From NCBI GenBank assembly GCA_902776945.1, contig CACYSH010000016.1, positions 1 through 60,002 of the forward strand: a DNA stretch of 60,002 nucleotides, given 5' to 3'. Made by a program: the position numbers and the translations under genes. The DNA is from an uncultured Ruminococcus sp. (GTDB taxonomy: Bacteria > Bacillota > Clostridia > Oscillospirales > Ruminococcaceae). A model generated the notes under the pieces. It did no database searches and had not been told where the DNA came from. It saw only the letters and a program-made list of their open reading frames with translations. Each line of letters begins with the position of its first letter. Position 1 is the first letter of the stretch. Shown piece after piece: positions 58,627-60,002 of this stretch.

Positions 58627-59904
58627 TCAGGCATTCTGCATACGTCTGTTCTTTTTCGGATTTTTCTGATAGTATTCCTGCTTATTCTTATACATTTTTT
58701 CATCGGCAGTCTTCATAGCGTCGCGAATATCATAATCTCCGTCGGTATATACGGAACCGACCGCAAAGCTCACATCGGGCGTGCTGTTTGCAAGAGACAA
58801 AAGCTCCCCTACCCTCTGTTTCAGTTCCTCTTCGGTGATACCCGGGCAGAGAACATAAAATTCATCTCCTCCGGCACGGTATATCTCGTATTCGCCGAAA
58901 GCCAGCTTCAAAAGGGTCGCCGCTCTTATCAGCAGTTTATCGCCTGCGTCATGACCCTCATCGTCGTTTATTGTTTTCAGCCCGTTCAGGTCAGCCAAAA
59001 CAACTCCCATTCTGTCAGGCTTGTCATAAATGAGCTTATCCACACGGTCATTCATGGCGTTGCGGTTGAGCAGCTGCGTAAGACCGTCCATAGTGCTTTT
59101 GATCTCAAGCTGCGAAACGAGCTGGTGATTGGCTATTACCGCAGCGATCAGGTATGATGTCAGTTCAAGCGTTTCCTTTATCTGCACCATTTTTGCCGCG
59201 TCATAATTTGCAGCCCAGATGAAGCCGACAAGATTGTGATTGTTTCTGACAGCATACAAGATGATATTTTTCATATCGTAGCCCTTCATGGATTCATACC
59301 ATTTCGGATCGCGTTCTTTGATTATATCGAGGTCGTCAAGCAGCAGACAGTCGCTGCCGTCAAGGTCGTACTCCCACGCAGCCGCTATTTCAAAAGGAGA
59401 GCGTGACATTTCCTGACACATCACATCAAGGTACTCCTTCTGTATGCCTTTGTTGCTGATAAGCGTACAGCACTGCCGCCCTGGATCTACTGTATAGAGC
59501 ATACAGCTTACAGCGCCGCAGACCTTTTGAAGCTCGCCCATTGCCGCCGCCATTGCCTGATAATAATTCTGCGTTTCATGAAGTCTTACGCTGATGTTCG
59601 TGACTGCGGCAGCCACTTCGGGCGAATGTCCCGCCATTGAGTCAGGCTCAAACTGTTCCGAAAACGTTCCTGTATAGAGACAGTACAGGGTCTTAACGCT
59701 GCCGTCAGACCGAACAGCGGCATCATTGTCGGTGATCTCCATAGGCATATAAAATCCCTTTACCCAATGACCGTGTGCATTGGTATAGGAATACAGAAAT
59801 TCATTGAAGGACGCGCACTTGTAAATATAGCTCTCAAAATTGAGATCGGTATAGTATCGTCTCCACGGAATGCCGGGATAGAACTCCGGCGCACCCGGGT
59901 CCAT
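58627..59904 (-). CDS. Diguanylate cyclase: GAF-like sensor plus GGDEF, N-terminus short
   Basis: 425 residues. Residues about 20-90 have a PAS-like stretch (YYTDLNFESYIYKC, SYTNAHGHWVKGFY), about 95-245 a GAF-like domain, then GGDEF with DGLTQLLNRNAM and an intact RAGGDEFYV near residue 360, so it should be an active cyclase. The first codon at 59904 has no ribosome binding site and only 13 nt separate it from an in-frame stop, and the protein opens in mid-domain (GAPEFYPGIPW). I infer that the N-terminus is truncated or frameshifted. Confidence 0.82.
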   Translation of the reverse strand: MDPGAPEFYPGIPWRRYYTDLNFESYIYKCASFNEFLYSYTNAHGHWVKGFYMPMEITDNDAAVRSDGSVKTLYCLYTGTFSEQFEPDSMAGHSPEVAAAVTNISVRLHETQNYYQAMAAAMGELQKVCGAVSCMLYTVDPGRQCCTLISNKGIQKEYLDVMCQEMSRSPFEIAAAWEYDLDGSDCLLLDDLDIIKERDPKWYESMKGYDMKNIILYAVRNNHNLVGFIWAANYDAAKMVQIKETLELTSYLIAAVIANHQLVSQLEIKSTMDGLTQLLNRNAMNDRVDKLIYDKPDRMGVVLADLNGLKTINDDEGHDAGDKLLIRAATLLKLAFGEYEIYRAGGDEFYVLCPGITEEELKQRVGELLSLANSTPDVSFAVGSVYTDGDYDIRDAMKTADEKMYKNKQEYYQKNPKKNRRMQNA

Positions 59905-59964
59905 GCCCCATACGCATTAACCTAATATAAAACTATTGAAAATACGGCAATTTCAGGGTCACAC

Positions 59965-59983
59965 GGGCGAGCGATGCTCGCCC
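59965..59983. repeat. Hairpin repeat of the CTACA type
   Basis: GGGCGAGC-GAT-GCTCGCCC forms a perfect 8-bp stem and is followed by CTACACC and then a run of T at the window end, possibly a terminator for a gene beyond the window. Confidence 0.5.
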
Positions 59984-60002
59984 CTACACCGTTTTTTTTC
60001 TC

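Overview
The window looks like chromosome from a spore-forming, low-to-mid GC Firmicute of the Oscillospirales/Ruminococcaceae type. This is an inference. It rests on a 29-codon spoVM, a Bacillus-like yloC-to-thiN housekeeping cluster, strict TTGACA-N17-TATAAT promoters with GGAGG-type ribosome binding sites, BspA-type leucine-rich repeats, an Na/Pi-PhoU transporter, and many multi-domain cyclic-di-GMP and hybrid-kinase proteins. No rRNA, tRNA, CRISPR array or intact insertion sequence was found.

Layout. 1-5.3 kb (+): punA, birA, glpK, radA and the very short spoVM. 5.3-20.2 kb (-): a YoaK-like membrane protein, then a long compact run, in transcription order yloC-remA-gmk-rpoZ-priA-def-fmt-rsmB-(rhomboid-like)-rlmN-prpC-prkC-rsgA-thiN. 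Many of its junctions overlap. This is the order known from Bacillus subtilis, minus coaBC and rpe and plus a rhomboid-like gene; spoVM still lies just beyond thiN. 20.2-28.3 kb (-): glmS with a HAD phosphatase, an acyl-CoA synthetase with another HAD phosphatase, a two-TM protein, tgt and a GNAT acetyltransferase. 28.5-42.2 kb: Na/Pi cotransporter, ROK regulator, SCP2-like protein, a cytosolic zinc-ribbon/LRR protein, cca, a VanZ-like protein with an acidic octapeptide tail, a GH25 lipoprotein, purA, and several small unknown proteins.

42.4-52.6 kb (+) is a signalling island. It holds REC-GGDEF-REC-HD-GYP, a six-TM hybrid histidine kinase with REC and Hpt, a second six-TM hybrid kinase fused to a C-terminal DegV (fatty-acid-binding) domain, and a membrane protein with decayed GGDEF and EAL domains. 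The kinases overlap by 4 nt. The kinase-REC-DegV fusion is the best candidate for an unusual system: it would couple lipid binding to phosphorelay, with c-di-GMP enzymes alongside.

52.6-60 kb is accessory. It has a second GNAT, a dCache/decayed-GGDEF protein next to a deaminase-fold protein with a low-complexity tail, a GIY-YIG protein, an HD phosphohydrolase and a GAF-GGDEF protein that seems to lack its N-terminus. Parts of this stretch look AT-richer than the rest.

Intergenic DNA is rich in non-coding repeats: three elements ending in GTGAATAGT arrays, four copies of a motif containing accaaaagtcttaggaagg, a compensated 18-19 bp hairpin at six sites, hairpins followed by CTACA, two single inverted-repeat elements, and a promoter-bearing module upstream of both punA and cca. 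Decayed gene pieces lie at 41.8 kb (ferredoxin-like), 52.8 kb and 56.4 kb.
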